A DNA stretch of 64,000 nt from Cytophagales bacterium (GCA_013298215.1 JAAFKE010000011.1:33613-97612), one strand, 5' to 3'; counted from the first letter of the stretch, positions 26,306 to 36,698 are shown. The notes: generated by a model from the letters alone, not told the origin. A program made the numbers and translations.

Positions 26306-27223
26306 TTATTTTCCTTTTCCTAATGTAATCAACACAACCCCCGACAACACCACCGCCGATGCCACCAGCGACTGCGCCGAAAGGATTTCGTTGATAAAAA
26401 CCCAGCCCAAAACCAGTGCCACCACGGGGTTTACGTAGGCGTAGGTAGCCACCAACTGCGGGGGAGCGTTTTGGATGAGCCACGTGTAGGCCGAAAACCC
26501 CACGAACGACCCAACGAATATTAAGTACGCCATGGCCCAGTAGGTGGTGCTGGTTAGTTGCAGCAGCGAATCGAGCGATTTTTCGTGGGTCAATACACTA
26601 AAAACCAACGCCACCGCCCCACCCGCCAGCATTTGGATGGCGGTAGATTGAACAGCCGCTGGCATATCTATCCGCGAGGCCAACAACGTGCCCAGGCCCC
26701 AAGAAATCGAGCCAAAAAAAACGAGTAGTGCCGGGAATATCGGAAAGGGCGAGCCTTTCAGCGCAGTGAACGGATTGAAAAGCATGGCCATGCCAACCAG
26801 CCCCACTCCAATGCCCGCCAAGGTGAGCCAGTGCGGCTTTTTGCGGCTAAAAAACCAGTAGTCCAACGCCACGATCCAGGCGGGCAGGGCGGCCACCAAC
26901 AAAGCCACCACGCCCGACGGCATGAAAAGCAGCGCGTAGGCCACTGCGCTGTTGCCCACGCCCGTGAGCAGCAAACCAATCAGTCCTGCCGATTTCCATT
27001 GGCGCAGCGGCGGATTACCCCTACCGCTCAACCGCGTGTAGAGGTACAAAATTGACCCACCAACCAAAAACCTGATTGCCGACGCAAAAAAAGGGGGCAG
27101 CACTTCGATGGCGTACTTAACCCCCAAAAAGGTTGAGCCCCACACCACATAAACCGCCGCCAGGCAAAGCACCAAGCTGGTTTTGTACGACACGTTTTTA
27201 TGAATGGTAGCCAGCTGTGGCAT
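26306..27223 (-). CDS. EamA/DMT family transporter
   Basis: This 305-residue inner-membrane protein has about ten hydrophobic segments in two EamA repeats. [22 protein letters not shown] marks the first and [32 protein letters not shown] the second, in the RhaT/YdcZ-like DMT pattern. The substrate is unknown, possibly a metabolite exporter. Its ATG overlaps the purQ stop by 1 nt (TAATG), so translation is coupled. Its place between purQ and bioB is unusual and does not show its function. Confidence 0.9.
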   Translation of the reverse strand: MPQLATIHKNVSYKTSLVLCLAAVYVVWGSTFLGVKYAIEVLPPFFASAIRFLVGGSILYLYTRLSGRGNPPLRQWKSAGLIGLLLTGVGNSAVAYALLFMPSGVVALLVAALPAWIVALDYWFFSRKKPHWLTLAGIGVGLVGMAMLFNPFTALKGSPFPIFPALLVFFGSISWGLGTLLASRIDMPAAVQSTAIQMLAGGAVALVFSVLTHEKSLDSLLQLTSTTYWAMAYLIFVGSFVGFSAYTWLIQNAPPQLVATYAYVNPVVALVLGWVFINEILSAQSLVASAVVLSGVVLITLGKGK

Positions 27224-27921
27224 TAAAACGAAGCTGGCAAAACCGCCAATAGTTGTTCTAAAATAAGTTTGCCGTCGGTATTTCCGAGGGCGGCATCGGC
27301 GGCGCGTTCGGGGTGGGGCATCATGCCAAACACGTTGCGGTGGGCATTACAAACGCCCGCAATGTTTTCTAAACTGCCGTTGGGGTTGGCGGCATCGGTC
27401 ATTTGCCCGTCGGCATCGCAGTACCTAAACAAAATCTGGTCGTTGTCGTTCAGTGCTTTCAACGTGTCGGCATCAGCAAAATACCGCCCTTCGGCGTGGG
27501 CAATGGGTATTTTGAGGGCACGGTCGGGGTCTAAACCCGCCGTCAGCATGCTGTGGGGTGTCTGAGATTTTAAATAAATGTTTTTGGAGATAAACTTCTG
27601 GCCGTTGTTTCGCAGCAGCACACCTGGTGTTAGGCCAGCCTCGCAAACAATCTGAAACCCGTTGCAGATGCCCATCACGTAGCCGCCGCGATTGGCGTGC
27701 GCCACCACCTCGTTCATAATGGGCGAGAAACGCGCAATGGCTCCCGAGCGCAGGTAGTCGCCGTAAGAAAAACCACCTGGCAGTATCACGAAATCACAAC
27801 CTTGGAGGTCGTGGTCTTTGTGCCAAAGTTTGACCACCTCTTGCTTAAGATTATAACGAAGCGCAAAAACGGTGTCGTCGTCGCAATTCGACCCTGGAAA
27901 AACTACTACGCCAAACTTCAT
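27223..27921 (-). CDS. purQ: Phosphoribosylformylglycinamidine synthase subunit I (glutaminase)
   Basis: PurQ, 232 residues, is the class I glutamine amidotransferase subunit that supplies ammonia to PurL in purine synthesis. The start MKFGVVVFPGSNCDDD is diagnostic. The nucleophile is Cys86 in VMGICNGFQI, and the His/Glu pair is in MMPHPERA near the C-terminus. HAEGRYF is present too. As a separate subunit it implies a small PurL and PurS encoded elsewhere. A matching promoter sits at 27957-27988. EamA and bioB follow in the same direction. Confidence 0.97.
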   Translation of the reverse strand: MKFGVVVFPGSNCDDDTVFALRYNLKQEVVKLWHKDHDLQGCDFVILPGGFSYGDYLRSGAIARFSPIMNEVVAHANRGGYVMGICNGFQIVCEAGLTPGVLLRNNGQKFISKNIYLKSQTPHSMLTAGLDPDRALKIPIAHAEGRYFADADTLKALNDNDQILFRYCDADGQMTDAANPNGSLENIAGVCNAHRNVFGMMPHPERAADAALGNTDGKLILEQLLAVLPASF

Positions 27922-27956
27922 GGATTTCGGAGGTATTAATGTAAAAGAATCAAGGG

Positions 27957-27988
27957 CAAAATTACGCTAAACCCCACCGATTACCAAA
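27957..27988 (-). promoter_or_regulatory. Promoter of purQ-EamA-bioB
   Basis: On the reverse strand, TTTG (27988-27985), a 20-nt spacer and TAATTTTG (27964-27957) match the consensus exactly. The -7 box lies 35 bp before the purQ ATG. Confidence 0.75.
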
Positions 27989-28045
27989 CCAAAGCGTTGC
28001 GTTGTGCGTCATTAACCAATAAACAACTACCGATTATTTACCCAC

Positions 28046-28080
28046 AAAAAAAGCCTCCGATGCTGTCGGAGGCTTTTTTT
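28046..28080. terminator. Bidirectional hairpin terminator after the SusD gene
   Basis: Arms AAAAAAAGCCTCCGA (28046-28060) and TCGGAGGCTTTTTTT (28066-28080) make a 15-bp stem with a 5-nt loop. A and T runs on both sides let it end the leftward susCD transcript. Confidence 0.9.
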
Positions 28081-28098
28081 GAAAGAATTACGGTCTGT

Positions 28099-29478
28099 TT
28101 AATACCCTTCGTTTTGAACCATCAGTTTGTTTACGTCCATTTCGCGCTGCGGAACGGGCAAAACCAACTTGGGCGAGTTGAACGGCAGTGCACCCACCGC
28201 GCCACGGTTGCGGCGGATGTCGTGAATGGCGTGGCCCTCAAAAGCCAGTTCTAACCTGCGCTCTTTGAGCACATCTGCCAGCACAACTTCGGTAAGTGGT
28301 GCCAAACCAACCCGAACACGAATTGTGTTCACGTCGGCCAGCGGCGTTGCACCCGTGGTGGTTCCTAAGCGCAAGTTGGCCTCGGCGCGGGTCAGTATCA
28401 TTTCGGGCAGGCGCACCACTGGCACGTGTCCAAAACGGTCTAAAAACTTAAAAGTGAACGTGTTGGCACCAGGTCTGATAAAAAACACACCACGCGCGTC
28501 GCCTGGTTCGTACAACGCTAAGTGCGCCTGCTGAACCCTGATATCTCCGCGCCCCGCCGTGCCTGGTATCGACCCAACGGTTGTGCCAAAAAACGTGTTC
28601 ATGCCATTGTTACCATCTTGGTCGGTTACTTGAACGGCAAAAACGTACTCGGCGGGGTTCGAACCACCGCTGTTGAGCTTCGTATTAAAGGCCGCACCAA
28701 ACGGAGTTACTAAGCGGTATTTGTTCGATACAATAACGCGGTTGGCGGCATCGCGGGCGGCGGCAAAGTTGCCTTGCTGCAAATATAGGCGCGCCAAAAT
28801 AGCAGAGGCTACCGTTTTGCTGGCATAAAACCCGTTGTTGGCGGGCAACAGAGCCTCGGCCTTCGTCAGGTCGTCGATGGCCTGGGCATAAACTTCGGCC
28901 ACGGTGTTGCGGGCGCGTTTGTCGGCTTCGGTCACGGCTATGGTGGGGGTGGTCACAATCGGAACGCCCAAGTTGGAGGCGTTGTTGCCGTCGCCCCACT
29001 GCTTGCCATACAACCGCACCAGTTCAAAATACACCGCACCTCTAATGAAGCGCGCCTCGCCTTCTACTTTGCTGCGTCTGGCTTCGGTCACTTTGTCAAT
29101 GTTGGCCAGTACGTTATTAACGCGGTTAATGGTCACATACGAGCGCATCCAGAGTGTTTCGGCGGTGGTATTGATGGTTGTCAATTCTTTGCGATACAGC
29201 TCTTGGAGGTTGGCAAAAGTACCACCAAACCGTACCTCGGTGGGTATTGCCGCCAGCAGTTCGGAGGTGTACTGGTAGCCACCCGCGTAGGGCTCTCCGT
29301 TGGCGTTTGCGCCTTGAAGGGCATCGTAAGCACCAATCAGGGCTGCTTCTACGTCTTTCGACGTATTTAGGGCAATGGTTTGGTCAATTGTCTGGGTGGG
29401 CGCTACGTCTAAGCGTTTTTCGCAACCACTCAATGTTGCCAACGCCACGAACGCGCAAGAAATAAGTATTTTTTTCAT
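28099..29478 (-). CDS. SusD/RagB family nutrient-binding outer-membrane lipoprotein
   Basis: This 459-residue lipoprotein has a signal ending ATLSGC (Cys19). TPR-like helices follow, with ALIGAYDALQG, TLWMRSYVTINRVNNVLANID and EARFIRGAVYFELVRLYG, the last being the usual SusD signature. The C-terminal region has VLKERRLELAFEGHAIHDIRR. It caps the SusC channel and captures glycans or other nutrients on the cell surface. It lies 35 bp after the SusC gene on the same strand. No glycoside hydrolase is next to it, so the substrate is unknown. Because SusC carries a stop codon, this SusD may have no working partner. Confidence 0.95.
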   Translation of the reverse strand: MKKILISCAFVALATLSGCEKRLDVAPTQTIDQTIALNTSKDVEAALIGAYDALQGANANGEPYAGGYQYTSELLAAIPTEVRFGGTFANLQELYRKELTTINTTAETLWMRSYVTINRVNNVLANIDKVTEARRSKVEGEARFIRGAVYFELVRLYGKQWGDGNNASNLGVPIVTTPTIAVTEADKRARNTVAEVYAQAIDDLTKAEALLPANNGFYASKTVASAILARLYLQQGNFAAARDAANRVIVSNKYRLVTPFGAAFNTKLNSGGSNPAEYVFAVQVTDQDGNNGMNTFFGTTVGSIPGTAGRGDIRVQQAHLALYEPGDARGVFFIRPGANTFTFKFLDRFGHVPVVRLPEMILTRAEANLRLGTTTGATPLADVNTIRVRVGLAPLTEVVLADVLKERRLELAFEGHAIHDIRRNRGAVGALPFNSPKLVLPVPQREMDVNKLMVQNEGY

Positions 29479-29513
29479 AATAATTTCGAGTTTTTAATGG
29501 TCATCAGACCGAG

Positions 29514-32500
29514 TTAGAGGCCAATGTTAATACCTACCAAAATTGTACGCGGCTGCGGTGGCGTATAAAAATCGTTTCCTTGGGCAAAATTGCTCGTAAA
29601 CGAATCTGAGTTCACCTCTGGATCCCATCCTTTGTATTTGGTAAAAGTAGCCAAGTTCATGGCCGATACATACACGCGGACACGCTCAATTTTGGCGCGG
29701 CTTGTCAGAGATTTCGGCAGGGTGTAGCCCAGAGAAAGGGTGCGCAACCGAATGTACGAGCCATCGAATATGTAGCGGCTCGATGGTTGGCTACCGTTCG
29801 TAATCAAATACCGCGCCTCTGGCACATCGGTATTTGGGTTTTCTTTGGTCCAAGCTTTGAGCTGGTCGGTGGTTTGGTTGTCTTCATAAATACCGTTGGC
29901 CGACGAATACTGACCCACCCCGTAGAAGTTTACGCTATTGCCCGACACACCGTTGAAAAACACGCTAAAATCGATACCTCCGTAAGACAAAGTATTGGTG
30001 ATACCGCCCAAAAGTTTGGGGTTAGGATTACCCACCACCACGCGCTCGGTCGAGTTGTAGCCACCGTTGCTCACGGTAGTGCGGTCGAGTGTACCGTCGG
30101 GGTTTTTGGTGTTTCTGAAAAACAACGCGTCGCCGTTGGCAGGGTCCACGCCCGCGTACTCGCGGCTAAAAAACACCCCAATCGGTTGGCCTTCCATGAC
30201 GCGGTTCATGTTTCGCACGCCACCTTCAATAATTTGTCCCTGAATGTCAGTTACTTTGTTGGCGTTGGTGGCAATGTTGAACGACGTATTCCATTTTAGT
30301 TTGCCCACGGTGTTTTGGGTGTTCAGCACAAACTCAAAGCCTTTGTTTTCGAGTGCGCCTAAGTTTCTAAACTGCCGCGAAAAACCCGTTGTACCTGGCA
30401 CGTTTACCTCCAAAAGTAAGTCGGTGGTTTTTTTGATGTAGTAATCTACCTCGCCGCTGATGCGGTTGTTGAAAAATCCAAAGTCGATTCCAATGTCGGT
30501 TTGGCGGGTGGTTTCCCACTTCAAATCGGGATTGGCAATTTGGGCGGGGCGTTGGCCTGGCGCACCAGCGTAGCCCGCATCGCCCTGAAACAAACCCAAC
30601 TGTGGGAAGTCTCCGATTTCGGAGTTACCCGTGAAACCGTAGCTACCACGGATTTTTAAGAAACTAATTTTGCTGTTGTTTTTCAGGAAGTTTTCTTCCG
30701 AAAGTACCCAGCCCGCCGACACCGATGGGAAAAACCCGTAGCGCGAGTTCTTACCAAAACGCGACGAACCTTCTACCCGAGCGGTCACACCCAACAAATA
30801 GCGGTCTTTTAGGCGGTAGTTGGCCCGGGCAAAGTACGACAAGAAACGGAAGTTTGTCTATGAGCTGCTACCATCAGTTTTTGTGGCGGCACTGGCAATT
30901 TTACGGTATGAGTCCGACGGAAACTGCGATCCCTCCACAAAGTTACGCTTGGTCTGAGACTGCTGGTACGACATCCCGACGGTAGCATCAATAAAGCTGG
31001 CACCGAAGGTTTTCGAATAATTAAAAAAGTTGTTGGCGTTGTAGTTGGTAATAAACGTACCGTAGTTCACGCCGATTCCGTTGGCGGCGCGGGTTTGGTT
31101 GCGCACCGTTTGGCTTTGGAAGTAACCTTCCTCGTTTTGGTTGAGCAGGTCAATACCCAATTCGGTGCGGAACTTCAAACCTGGCAAAATATTGATTTGC
31201 GCGTAGGTGTTGGTCAGGTTACGGAACGAAATCTGGTTGAATTTGGCGTACTCAACACTCAAAATTGGGTTGTAGTACAACGGAATATTCACGTCGCCAG
31301 GAGGCGCACCAGCGGGCAAGCCCGTGTTGGGGTCAATAAAAGGCGTGTGCGGAGTCAAAGCCGCCGCTTGCAGCGGGTTCGAGAACGCGTTATCATCGGG
31401 CAAACGTTGGTTGTTGGTGCGCGCCAGGCTCATCATCAATCCCACGCTCAACCACTTGTTGGCTTGGTGGTCTACGTTTATGCGACCCGAAATACGGTCT
31501 AACTTGTTGCCAATCAGCGTACCGACTTGGTTCAGGTACTGGCCCGACATAAAAAACTTGGTCTTCTCGTTACCTCCGCTCAATTGCAAATCCATTTGTT
31601 GCATGGGTGCTTTCTGGAAGGCTTTTTCTTGCCAGTTGTTGTCGGTCTGTTTCGGTGTGCCGTAGGTTCCGTAGCTGTAGTAGTCTAAGAAACCACCTGG
31701 TCCAAACAAATATTGCGTTTGCGAGTCTGGGTCGTTTACATCAAAACCGTCCAACCTATCCACGTAGGCGGCGGCTTGGCGGTAGAACTTCTCGTATTGC
31801 TCGGTGTTCAAAAACGGCAAACGCTTGGTAGCAACCGCCTGGCCCGTTTGGTAGTTTAGGCTCACGCTGGTTTTGCCCGCCTTGCCGCGCTTGGTCGAGA
31901 TCAGCACTACACCGTTGGCAGCGCGTGCACCATAAATAGCCCCCGCCGAAGCGTCTTTCAAGATTTCGATCGACTCAATGTCGTTCGAGTTTATGTCGGC
32001 CAGCGGGTTGGTATCGCCACCGTAGTTACCTTGGTCGCCGGTTGTCACTGGCACGCCATCTACCACGTAGAGTGGCTGGCTGCTGGCGCTAATCGAAGAA
32101 TTTCCGCGCACGCGCACCGTTACACCTTGGCCTAATTTACCGCCGCCGGCGTTCACGTACACCCCAGCTGCGCGTCCTTGCAGGGCTGCGTCTACGCTTG
32201 GGGTTGGCATATTTTCAATGTCTTTGGACTTTACCTGGGCAATATTTCCCGTCAAATCGCGCTTAATCTGCGAGCCGTAACCAGTTACTACCACCTCGTT
32301 GAGGGTCTTGGTATCGGCCGAGATTTGTACATTAATAACCGAGCGGTTTCCCACTTCGACCTCTACCGTAGAGAACCCCACAAAACTAAACACCAACTTG
32401 GCGTTGTCGGTGGTTGCAATTCGGTAGTTGCCCTCGCTGTCGGTGTTGGCACCGCGCGTTGTTCCTTTTACTGTGATCGAGACTCCTGGCATAGCACTGC

Positions 32501-32609
32501 CGTCTTCTAATGAGGTCACTTTCCCCGTTACCGATCGGTCTTGCGCCTTGGCAAAAAGCACCGACAGGCAAGCCATCCAGAATAGGCTCTTACGTAAAGT
32601 TTTTTTCAT
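29514..32609 (-). pseudogene. SusC/RagA TonB-dependent receptor interrupted by an in-frame amber codon
   Basis: The frame gives a full-size SusC (about 1031 codons) with one TAG at 30858-30860, at codon 584. The upstream half has a signal peptide, a carboxypeptidase-regulatory-like domain (VTGKVTSLEDGSAMPGVSI), the TonB-box region and plug (VVVTGYGSQIKRDLTGNIAQ, GNSSISASSQPLYVVDGVPV). The downstream half continues the barrel in the same frame, from TNFRFLSYFARANYRLKDRY to a C-terminal barrel strand. The flanking text fits a SusC extracellular loop with a single residue replaced by the stop. TAG is a normal stop elsewhere here, for example in the glycosyltransferase and the fasciclin gene. It is either a nonsense mutation or a sequencing error. 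Confidence 0.85.
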
Positions 32610-32649
32610 GTTAGGATGAGAAATTTAGTTTAAAAAATACAATTTTTAC

Positions 32650-32681
32650 AAAAATAGCAGTTTACACCCTGTTTTGCAAGA
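32650..32681 (-). promoter_or_regulatory. Promoter of the SusC/SusD operon
   Basis: Reverse strand: CTTG (32681-32678), a 20-nt spacer and TATTTTTG (32657-32650). The -33 element has one mismatch to TTTG and the -7 box is exact. The -7 box is 40 bp upstream of the ATG at 32609. Confidence 0.65.
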
Positions 32682-32849
32682 TAAAATTGGGTTGTCAGCG
32701 ATTTTTTTGAGACAAATGTCCCTAAATACAACTAACCACCAAACGCAATGTTGGCAAAAAAATGAGGTTTTGACATTGAAATTGCGCCCTTTTTAAAGCC
32801 AAATGTGGCGCATATTGGCCGCCTTGGCATTTTGATTGGTAAAAAATTG

Positions 32850-32857
32850 TAATTTTG
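32850..32857 (+). promoter_or_regulatory. -7 box of the murQ promoter
   Basis: TAATTTTG lies 20 bp upstream of the murQ ATG. No good TTTG is found at the expected upstream distance, so this is a weak promoter call. Confidence 0.5.
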
Positions 32858-32877
32858 GCGATCAAAAAAAGAACTCT

Positions 32878-33681
32878 ATGCTCACTACCGAATCATCCTC
32901 GTACTACGAAGCCTTAGACAAAATGTCGGTCACTGATTTGCTGACCAATATCAACAACGAAGACAAGACCGTGCCGCTGGCCGTCGAAAAGGTCATTCCG
33001 CAGATCGAGGCTTTGGTTAATCAGATTGTGGAGCGCATGAAAAAAGGCGGGCGGCTGTTTTACATCGGCGCAGGAACGAGCGGGCGGCTGGGCGTGGTAG
33101 ATGCCTCGGAGTGTCCGCCAACTTACGGAGTTCCGTTCGAGATGGTCGTCGGGCTCATCGCTGGTGGAGACACCGCCATCCGCCGAGCTGTAGAAAACGC
33201 CGAAGACGACCCCCAACAGGCTTGGATCGACTTGCAAGATTACAACATAAACGAACTCGACTCGCTGGTGGGTATTGCCGCCTCGGGCACAACGCCCTAC
33301 GTCATCGGCGGGGTGGCGGCAGCGCGCCAAAGGGGTATTCTGACGGGCTGTATTTCTTGCAATCAAAACTCGCCCCTGGGCAGTGCCGTAGCATACCCCG
33401 TTGAGGTGGTGGTGGGGCCAGAGTTTGTAACGGGCAGCACCCGCATGAAAGCCGGAACGGCCCAAAAACTGGTTCTAAACATGATCTCGACCACTGTGAT
33501 GGTTCAGTTGGGCCGCGTGAAGGGCAATAAAATGGTTGATATGCAAATGTCGAACCATAAATTGGTGAACCGTGCCATCGAGATGGTCATCGACGAAACT
33601 GGGGTAACGCCTCAGCACGCCCAGCAGCTGCTCGACCAGTACGGAAGCGTGCGCCTGGCCGTCGAACACGCCCAAGACTAA
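32878..33681 (+). CDS. murQ: N-acetylmuramic acid 6-phosphate etherase
   Basis: MurQ, 267 residues, cleaves the lactyl ether of MurNAc-6-phosphate to give GlcNAc-6-phosphate and lactate in cell-wall recycling. It is a single SIS domain with GRLFYIGAGTSGRLGVVDASECPPTYG near the N-terminus, GLIAGGD, and STRMKAGTAQKLVLNMIST, the MurQ signature. The length is shorter than the about 300 residues of E. coli MurQ, mainly at the C-terminus, as in other Bacteroidota. ATG 32878 is used. Its stop overlaps the stop of the small convergent gene by 4 bp. The kinase that makes its substrate from anhydro-MurNAc, anmK, is at 45.9 kb. Confidence 0.95.
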   Translation: MLTTESSSYYEALDKMSVTDLLTNINNEDKTVPLAVEKVIPQIEALVNQIVERMKKGGRLFYIGAGTSGRLGVVDASECPPTYGVPFEMVVGLIAGGDTAIRRAVENAEDDPQQAWIDLQDYNINELDSLVGIAASGTTPYVIGGVAAARQRGILTGCISCNQNSPLGSAVAYPVEVVVGPEFVTGSTRMKAGTAQKLVLNMISTTVMVQLGRVKGNKMVDMQMSNHKLVNRAIEMVIDETGVTPQHAQQLLDQYGSVRLAVEHAQD

Positions 33682-33881
33682 TCGGGCGCTACGTCCGTAA
33701 TTCCGTTTCGGTGGCGGAGCTTTTTATCGTCCACGTTTTTATTCAAAAATTCATTGATGCGCTCAATCGGGATGTTGGAGGTAATCTCGCCAAACGAATT
33801 GATGCTAATATTAAAGCCCTCGAGTTCTTTGTGAACGCGGGGCTTTTCGGCTTCTTTGGGGTCTTTTTTTTTCATGTTCAT
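33678..33881 (-). CDS. Small conserved hypothetical protein
   Basis: This 67-residue basic protein begins MNMKKKDPKE. The core KPRVHKELEGFNISINSFGE followed by ERINEFLNKNVDDKKL looks like a small protein conserved in Bacteroidota; I recognise the pattern but know no function. The start is the ATG at 33881, with an in-frame ATG two codons later as an alternative. It is soluble with no signal. It overlaps murQ tail to tail. Confidence 0.65.
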   Translation of the reverse strand: MNMKKKDPKEAEKPRVHKELEGFNISINSFGEITSNIPIERINEFLNKNVDDKKLRHRNGITDVAPD

Positions 33882-34092
33882 GGATTTAAAATTCTTGCTT
33901 GCACGTAAATATAGTGCATCCAAATCATAATACGCGTCATTTGGGCACGCCGTACAGCACAAACTTTTTAATAACACACCAACGTACACGCTTTACATGT
34001 GCCACCAAAAAATTAAATGACCCCTCCCGCAATATTTAAAGTAAAAACGCTTATTTTTATTGGTTGAAAAACCAATCTTAAACCCCAAAAGC

Positions 34093-36648
34093 GTGAAAAC
34101 ACCAATTTTGAATGCAGTAGTTTTATTTTCGCTGGCAACCACCCTCGTTTGGGCGCAGACACCGCCCAACAAACCAACCGCCCCACCACTGCCCACCACC
34201 GCTGGCGCACCCGTGCTGCCAGCCGCCCCCAAAACGGGTCCTAAACCTTACAAAGAGGTCATAACCGACAAGGCCAAAACCACGAAGGGACTTTTTACGG
34301 TTCATAAGCTGGACGACAAGTACTTTTTTGAGATTCCTGACACCCTCTTCGGGCGCGAAATTATGGCCATAACCCGAATTGCAAAAGCACCCACGGGCGC
34401 GGGCTACGGCGGCGAGCTGGCCAACCAGCAAGTGTTGCGATTCGAGAAAGGCCCCGAAAACAAGGTTTTTGTGCGGGTGGTGAGCTACATAAACGTGAGC
34501 GCCGACACGCTGCAACCGATGTACCAAGCCGTCAAAAATTCCAATATCGAACCCATAGCGGCCGCCATAGACATTAAAGCAGTTCGCAAAGACACCTCTA
34601 CGGTGGTGGAAGTGACCGACTTTTTTAAGGGCGACAACCAGGTCGTGTCGCTGTCGCCAGCCGAAAAACAGCAGTACAAACTCAGTTCGCCCGCCTCCGA
34701 CCGGACGTACATCCAGGGCATTAAGTCTTTTCCGATAAACACCGAGGTGCGCGTGGTGAGAACCTACATTTCGGTTGCCACGCCGACCCTTTCGCTGGGA
34801 GCACCGAGCCCGTTTCCGACCAGCACCACACTCCCCGGAGCGGTGTCGGCGGGAGCCGTTACGATGGAGGTAAATACGTCGATGTTGTTGCTGCCCAAGA
34901 AACCCATGCAAAAGCGTCTTTTCGACAACCGCGTAGGTTTTTTTGCAAACCGCTCTACTGTGTATGACGAAAATTTGGCCAAAACTGAGCGTGAAACGTT
35001 TGTGGTGCGCTGGAAAATGGAGCCCAAAAATGCCGACGATGCCGCCAAGCAGAAGCGCGGCGAATTGATCGAGCCCAAAAAACAGATTGTTTTTTACATC
35101 GATCCCGCTACGCCCGTCAAATGGCGTTCGTACCTGATAAGTGGGGTAAAAGACTGGCTACCAGCCTTCGAGCAGGCTGGCTGGAAAAACGCCATTACCG
35201 CCCAAGAGTGGCCCGAAAAAGACTCGACCATGTCGTTGGAGGATGCGCGCTACTCGGCCATTCGGTATTTTGCGTCGGATGTTGAAAACGCCTACGGCCC
35301 CAACGTTCACGACCCGCGATCGGGGGAGATTCTCGAAAGCCACATCGGTTGGTACCATAACATTGTGGGGTTGCTCTACAAATGGTACATGGTTCAGGCT
35401 GCGGCCGTAGATCCGCGCGCCCGCACACCCAAATTTAAGGGAGAGCTCATGGGCGAACTGATTCGGTTTGTGTGCGCCCACGAGGTAGGCCACACGTTGG
35501 GGTTGAGGCATAATTTTGGGTCGAGCCACGCCACGCCGGTGGCCATGCTCCGAAACAAAAACTACGTGGCGCAATACGGCCACACAACATCTATTATGGA
35601 CTACGCGCGGTTTAATTATGTAGCCCAACCCGAAGACGGTATAACCGACCTCATGCCCCGCGTGGGCGTGTACGATAAGTGGGCAATTGAGTGGGGGTAC
35701 AAGGCCATACCAGAAGCCAAAACCGCCGACGAAGAGAAGCAAACACTAAACCAGTGGGTAAAAGGCCACGAAAAAGACCAAAAGTACTGGTTTGGCACGG
35801 AAACTAATTTTTACGACCCGCGCTCACAAAGCGAAGACGTGGGCGCAAACGCCATGGAGGCGAGCGAGTACGGGATTAAAAACTTGAAAAGAATTTTGCC
35901 TAATCTGATTGATTGGACAAAAGAAGAGGGCGAAGATTACGAAAAATTATCGTCGCAATACAACGAAGTGATGGGGCAATTTAGGCGCTACGTGGGCCAC
36001 GTTACCAAAAACGTGGGAGGGATTTATGAAACGCCCAAGACCTTCGACCAAGAGGGAGTGATCTACGAATCTACGCCCCGAAACCTCCAAAAAGATGCCG
36101 TCGCTTTTGTGAACAAACAGCTTTTTGAGACCCCAACTTGGCTGCTCGACAACGCCATTTTGGGGCGCATAAAACCCGACGCTGGCACCGAGAGCCTGCG
36201 CTCAATGCAGGAGTCGGCCCTCAACGGGTTGTTTGACACCAACCGAATGGCGCGAATTTTGGAGACCAGCAGCCGCCAAAAAGATGCCTACTCGCTCGAC
36301 GAATTGTTTACAGACGTGCGAAACGGCGTTTGGGCGGAGCTAAAAACCAAGAAACCGATTGACCAGTACCGCCGCAATTTGCAGAAAAGCCACGCCGAAA
36401 AACTGATCTCGATCCTCAACCCAACTGCCAGTGCCGCTGGACCTTCGTTTTCGTTCCCAGGTTTTACGTTTGCTTTTGGGCCGTCGGCAGATGCCAAAAA
36501 GACCGACATCATGTCGGTGGCGCGTGGCCACTTGGTGCAGTTGCAAACCGACATCAGAACGGCCACGGCAACCACCACCGACAAAATGAGTAAATACCAC
36601 CTCCAAGACGTAGCCGAGCGCATCAAACGCGCCCTTGACCCAAAGTAG
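34093..36648 (+). CDS. Secreted zinc metalloprotease of the DUF5117/DUF5118/DUF4953 type
   Basis: This 851-residue protein has a likely GTG start at 34093 giving the signal MKTPILNAVVLFSLATTLVWAQ; the TTG at 34060 would add 11 residues. A Pro/Ala-rich linker leads to an N-terminal DUF5118-like part (VHKLDDKYFFEIPDTLFGRE), a DUF5117-like central domain, and a C-terminal peptidase domain with the zinc site HEVGHTLGLRH at 463-473, the metzincin HExxHxxGxxH form. SIMDYARFNYVAQPEDG is conserved after it and supplies the Met-turn. It is expected in the periplasm or outside. The substrate is unknown. Confidence 0.9.
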   Translation: MKTPILNAVVLFSLATTLVWAQTPPNKPTAPPLPTTAGAPVLPAAPKTGPKPYKEVITDKAKTTKGLFTVHKLDDKYFFEIPDTLFGREIMAITRIAKAPTGAGYGGELANQQVLRFEKGPENKVFVRVVSYINVSADTLQPMYQAVKNSNIEPIAAAIDIKAVRKDTSTVVEVTDFFKGDNQVVSLSPAEKQQYKLSSPASDRTYIQGIKSFPINTEVRVVRTYISVATPTLSLGAPSPFPTSTTLPGAVSAGAVTMEVNTSMLLLPKKPMQKRLFDNRVGFFANRSTVYDENLAKTERETFVVRWKMEPKNADDAAKQKRGELIEPKKQIVFYIDPATPVKWRSYLISGVKDWLPAFEQAGWKNAITAQEWPEKDSTMSLEDARYSAIRYFASDVENAYGPNVHDPRSGEILESHIGWYHNIVGLLYKWYMVQAAAVDPRARTPKFKGELMGELIRFVCAHEVGHTLGLRHNFGSSHATPVAMLRNKNYVAQYGHTTSIMDYARFNYVAQPEDGITDLMPRVGVYDKWAIEWGYKAIPEAKTADEEKQTLNQWVKGHEKDQKYWFGTETNFYDPRSQSEDVGANAMEASEYGIKNLKRILPNLIDWTKEEGEDYEKLSSQYNEVMGQFRRYVGHVTKNVGGIYETPKTFDQEGVIYESTPRNLQKDAVAFVNKQLFETPTWLLDNAILGRIKPDAGTESLRSMQESALNGLFDTNRMARILETSSRQKDAYSLDELFTDVRNGVWAELKTKKPIDQYRRNLQKSHAEKLISILNPTASAAGPSFSFPGFTFAFGPSADAKKTDIMSVARGHLVQLQTDIRTATATTTDKMSKYHLQDVAERIKRALDPK

Positions 36649-36698
36649 GGAGGGAGTGGTACAGAAATAGTCCCCGCAGAAATGTTTTTCTAGTCCGT

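Noticed and set aside
29514..30842. Separate gene for the downstream SusC half
   Set aside because: It has no signal peptide or proper start codon and is in the same frame as the upstream half; it is better read as part of one interrupted gene.
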